From positions 67,276,864 to 67,340,863 of the forward strand of contig CM077115.1 of assembly GCA_039619475.1 (NCBI GenBank): 64,000 nt of DNA, given 5' to 3'. This document shows, piece by piece, positions 53,901 through 59,900 of the stretch. Positions within the stretch are counted from its first letter, which is position 1; every line of letters starts with the position of its first letter. The stretch is from Icerya purchasi. Lineage: Eukaryota; Arthropoda; Insecta; Hemiptera; Monophlebidae. The position numbers and the translations under genes were made by a program. The notes below the pieces were generated by a model. That model ran no database searches. It worked only from the letters and a program-made list of their open reading frames with translations, and was not told where the DNA came from.

Positions 53901-56900
53901 GTTGCATTTTCGATTTAGGAAGGTACATTCTTTCTGGCTTATTTAATCGTATTGTTTCGCTTAAGGTTACAACGAAACTTTTTTTTGTTAATAAAAAACA
54001 AAAAAAAAACAACAAAATAACGACCTTTTCTTAATTCGTATTGTTTTTTTTTTTTTTTTTTTTTTTCTTTTATACTATCAAAATTTACTTTTCGTTATTC
54101 ATCATTATTTTCATTGTTTATCCTGTAGAATATGAAATTATTATGCTTCCGAATAAATTTGTAATTTGCGGCTAGTAATATTTTACTAAACAGTAATTTT
54201 TCAGTCTACTGTATTTGTTATTAGTTATTATTTTATTAAATGTTCGCTTAATTTACTGTATTTTACCTATTTTCGGTTTCCGTTATAACTCGTCTTCTTC
54301 TGGTTTAACGGAATTTTCCACATAGGAACACTTTTCAAAGTGCCGCGATACGTTGTTGCACAGAAGTACGATTTCATTTCTTTGACGTATTGTGTAAATA
54401 GAAAAATTCTTAATTAGCGGTCAGTTGAAAAAGTTGAAATGTTTAAAAGCTATATTTATAAATAATTTTTTAAACTAGTTTTTTGTATGTTCAATGAACG
54501 AACCGACGTATTAACACATGTTTATGCGCTGTTATTTTTACAGAAATCACCGGCGAGAAAGAAAGAAGACATGTCCGACAGCAGTGCGTCTGATAATGAA
54601 TTATCAGACGACGGTACTAATAATGACGAATCTAACAGTCAAAAAGATAAGATCGAAGACAAACATGAAACCAGCAGTAACTGCAGCAGTAGCAATCGAG
54701 ACGATTCGGAATTATTAGAAGAGGATGATGAAAATAACGAACGAAGTAGTACAACCGGTGACGAAAATGTTGACAATAAAATTAACGGTGAAATAAAAAC
54801 TGACGAGCCAGTTAACGATGGAAAAAATAATAAGGCGCTCGATTTTAAAACAGCCGATTCTAAAGTAGTTAGTTCTAAAATAGTTGATTCGAAAACGGAC
54901 GATTCTAAGGCGGTTGATTCTAAAGTGGCCGATTCTAAAATTGCCGATTCCAAAGCAGCCGATTCTAAAGCAGGTGATTCCAAGACAGATTCTAAATCTG
55001 TCGATTCGAAAGCGGAAATAGTCAAAAAAATCAAAACGGAAGGCGTATTAAAAAGCGAAATAACAATTCAGCAAGATATAAAGTTTCCGCCGTTGGATGA
55101 ACAAGTTCCGAACAACAGCAGTAACAATAGCAGCAGTAGCGATACCGCTGAAAGTGGCACGATAGTAGTAAGATCTGCGAATCAGGTAAATAAAATACTT
55201 TCAGATTCGGAGACGACGGTCATCGATGACGATGAAGAAGATGAAGAGAATGATGGTAGCAGTAGTGCTAGCGGATTATCTGTACTGAATCCGGAGCAGC
55301 TGGGAGCGACACCGAATAATTCGTCTGGAAATATGATGGAATCGGTCGATTACAATAATCAGCCGTTTGAAAATCAAAGTGAATTTGTACCATTAGATAC
55401 TTTGGAAAATGGTCTGCTATGCGACGTCTGCGAAAATCGTTTTCCTGACGGACTGGTGCTGGAACAGCATAAAACAAGCGCCGGACATTTTAAATGCCAT
55501 TACTCGCCCGAGTGTACCACTTTATTTGCTACCAACGTGCAGCTGGTCAATCACCAAACTACCGTTCACGGAATACAGCAACAGTCTTTAGCACCTCCCA
55601 TTGCGCAACTTACCCAACAAGTAAAATTTAAATAATATCTTTCTCTATGTAACAAAATTTTTTTTTTTACGTTTGTGTGTGTGTGTGTGTGTTTATAAGG
55701 CAAAACCATGACGTATTATTAGGTCCATTTGAATTTGTGTTAACAATCGTATTTTAAAAAGATGTAGATTTTGGTTTGCGCTTTTTTTTCTTTTTCTTTT
55801 TTTTTTTTTATATATATATATATACATTTGGTTTCATTAAATGAGAAATTGATTAACATTAGAAAAGATGTATATTAAAAGCAATTAATAATTAATGCTT
55901 TTAATGTTTTACGTAATTGAAACGTTTCCAGCGTTTTCAATTTCTGATTCAGATAAATTCTATTAACGGAATGCTGTGCGAGATGATAGATATGACTTTG
56001 TTAATCTTCTATATTGTTTAATAATAAAAGAATTTAGCAACAATAAAATTTAGTCCACAATTGTCGTTGTATACAGTTCTCTTTATTTGTCATTCTGTGC
56101 AAACGCGATGGCTAGTAGTCTGTCTTTTGACCAGTAGGGCTATGATGATTTTAAAGCCCCTACGATATCTTTAAAACAGTCTTAGTCACCAACGTCATAT
56201 TTCTTTTTTTCGACTCTTACAATGTACTTAATCTTTCGGTCGGTTTCAGTTTTACTCGCTGAATCAGTGCTTATATATTTAATATTAAACGCCTACTCTT
56301 TAATTCTTAAAATCAGTGACGTTCATGTATAATCAATAGATTCTTTCTGATTCTGTAACTGTTTGCAGCAATTAAGTTAATCTATCTAAGAATTTCACGT
56401 GACTAATATTTTCGTATCAGAAAGTGGTACATATTATTGCATTGCGGCTTCTATTGTATTCCACTTCTCTCCACATACGGCTACAATTAATTATACCAAA
56501 TATTATTTGCAGTGTGAAACAGCGGTAAAGAAAATTTGTGATTATAAAGATAATTTTACTTTATATTCCAGAAAAACTAACATTTGTAAAAGTGAACTTT
56601 TTTAAAATAACGCGCAGTGATATGTATATGTAGGTATATATTATTCAATGATTCATAGAAGTTATCATTCACTTTCATTTCTAAGTAGTTTTTCAATTTC
56701 CGTGGCAGAATTATTTTTTTTCTTCTTTTTTCCGTTAATTTTGTTGTTTTTTGAAGAGGAGATAACAACGATGAGAGGTAAAAGAAAAAAGAATGTTATT
56801 AAGTGTGGTAAAAGTTAATGGATGAAATTTAGGAAAAGTCCGTCACAAAAGTGTTCGTACAGCAGTGCGTTTGTCACCTAATCGTGTCACGCGTAATGCA

Positions 56901-59900
56901 ACGTAGTATCAGCGTAGAAGTTGAATAGCATATGTTTAACAGCCAAGTGCAGTATGCTCCGTGCTTTGCAATTTTTAAAGATTATTTGCTGCCGTTATAA
57001 TTCCTCCGAAAACTGACAATTTTTTTATCCGCAGTGTAAGGAAGAAAATATCGTGTTTTAGAAGAAAACTTGTCATGATTCATGTGGAAAAGGTCGCGCC
57101 CTATATTAATATTTCATATGTTTAAAATTAAAAAAATATATCGCTTTAACTGAGGACGATGGAATTAAGTTTGCGAAAAGAAGCGGACGCTCTAGAAAAA
57201 TAACGCCGAAAACAATACGATTTGTGAGTCATATGTATGTGTGTATTTGTATGTAAACATATAGATAAAGAAACTGAACTTATGAGAGCAACATGATACG
57301 TGTATATATAAAAAATAAAAATATCATTATTCAAAATGAGAATTATTAAATGTGTATGATGTAGATAGATGTTTCATTGTACGGTTAGACATAAATAAAA
57401 GAAATATTGCTAAATTACGGTTAAAAAAAATGAATCGAAATTGACGATTACCTCGAGCACAGAAATAAGGAAATTTATATAATCGAAAATAGACTTAATT
57501 CCATTTATAAATTAATACTGTGTCAATCCTTCTTTTTTATTTTTGATCATTTTACGTGACATGGATTCAGTCAACCAGATGCATTGATCAGTAAAAGTAT
57601 GTCTCCGTCCTTCTACAACAAATCCATAAAGATTAGTTGAGATTGAACGGTTTTTTTGTCGTACGAATTGGTCAACGTCATTCGAAAGTATCTCAGTTGG
57701 CTTGAGCTCGACAGACTGAGTTGGCTATGTGGTAAAATTAATATTATTGTCTTCAAAAAAAAGTCCAGAACGGTTTTCGAGATGTGTTTTGGATCATTGT
57801 CAACTAGGAAATCTAGTCATCATGAAGTTTCTCCGTAGCATACGGAAGAAAATATTGCTTTAAAATACCCAAGTATCCATGACGGTTCATAATTCCATTA
57901 ATTCGCCTAATATGGCTTGAATCATTCGAAATAATGCTTGCTCGCACCAACATTTCAGACCCACTTTCTTCCTTTACTCTAAGCTTCAGATATTTTTCTT
58001 TAAATTCCTCTCCTGTACGGTGTCAAACGTATAAGATTTGCTATCCGAACTGAAGCGATTAAACCTCGATTTATCATTAATTTCGACTGTTGTTCGTACG
58101 TTCAATTCATCCTGTGTTTTTCTAAAATCTAGCCTTCCAGTTTTCCGTATTTATCAAAGATTTTTAATCTTTCGACACGCTCTCTACTTATTAGTTTTCT
58201 CCCAGAATGTTGCTTTCAGATCGGTTTTTGAATTCTGTTATTGTGGATGGCAGGCTACAACTTAGCTCGTTACCTCGCTGTGCTTCCTCTGGAAGTTAAT
58301 TTATCAATAATTTTTTTGTCTATGATAATGCCGGTGTTCCATTTAAGTGCGCACATTTCATCTTATTTTTTATAAAACTATTTTTAATTCTTAGTTGTTG
58401 GGTCATTGCAACCCCTCCCCCTTTATAAAAAGAAACGCGCGGATTTAAATTTACTGATTTTTTCTGGAATAATTTTTAATTCGATATATAGAAATATTGT
58501 TTCACTGAAAGTTCAAGAAAAGTTTTAAAAAATCGGGACAGGACAATTTTTGTTATATGAAAGCTCTATACCTTCAAAGATGTAGAAAATAAAACTTGAG
58601 TGAGTATAAAAGATGAAAATTTCTGTCATAATTTCACTTATTTCATTACATTTACGAGATGGTCGTGCGTCGAAAACTTTTTTATTCATTTTTTTTTTTT
58701 TTTTTGTGAAGTTATATAATTATGATATTCTGCGTATAATGTACTTTTAAAGAGTTATTATAATATCTAACATTTATTTTGATATTATTATGATGCGGAT
58801 ACGGTAAAAGTAAAATTTTGTTCCGAATGTTAGTAATGTAAAAATCTATCTCTAAATTTTTATAAAATTTCATTAAAATTTTTCAGAATCATAAATACAA
58901 AATTAAAACAGGATATGCTATATCAGAACTGTTTATGTATATCAATTTGATTTTCAAGTTGCATTCGTTGCGAAGAATATTGATTTCGCAATGTTTACAT
59001 GGTATGAAAAAAATAATGTATTTTTGTTTATATGTCAGTAAGAAAGCTTAATAATTGTGTGCGGTTTGTTATGTGCCACTGTTTTAGGTCCGCGGTTTAC
59101 CAGTGCCATATCAAACTCAGCCTCATATCTCACAAAATTTCAGTGTACCTCAAGTTCAGCAACCACGTATCATGAGCGTATCTTCTCAACAAATTAGTCA
59201 TCCAGTTAATTATCAGTCAAATCAAAATTTTCTTCGAATGCCTCAAGATAACAATATGCCGCCCCAGCAGTTCACTCAGTTACCTCCGCAGCAACCTCGT
59301 ATGATGCGAGTTGGTAAGTACACTAGAGTGCGATTAAACAAACATATTGAAATAAATAATTAAGTAAAAATTCTTTAAAAAACAAAAATATTAATATTTT
59401 TTTAAATGATGTGAAAAATATATTTTCTGTGTTTTATGTAATTCGTAAAGAGTTAATTTAAAGATCAAAGAAAAAAAAAAATTTCGATCCATAAATATTT
59501 TTGAAATAGCAAATAATTTTGAAAATAAAATGTTTCATAATTTTTGAATCGCAGTTCATCATATTAAAATGATTTCATGTTTTTACTGTTCATACTAAAA
59601 AGTTATAATTATGTATTTTATTTTTAATATCTATGACTTTGGAAATACATAAAAGAGCTTTGCTTTTGTGTACAATACTCAGATGAAATTTCTGCTGGCG
59701 CATGTAGATTATTTTATGATTCAGTAGCGGTACTATACAGATAAGAAATTAAAAAAATACACAAATCAAAATAAAAAAAAATAATGGTATTTTTATTTTA
59801 TTTATATTACACATATATATATATATATCGTAAAATAAATTATAAAATAATAATTCACTAAACACAAAAATCGTCCGTATTATGTACATATTCACTTGTG

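Larger units (their letters stand above)
55621..59087 (+). other. Intron 5 of the zinc-finger gene, with Tc1 relics
   Basis: A 3467-base intron. It has a (GT)n run at about 55673-55691 and the Tc1 and dispersed-repeat fragments listed separately. The rest is AT-rich without features. Confidence 0.7.

Noticed and set aside
54639..55034. 131-codon minus-strand frame opposite exon 5
   Set aside because: Its Leu/Glu/Ser repetition mirrors the DSK repeat on the coding strand; it is a shadow frame.
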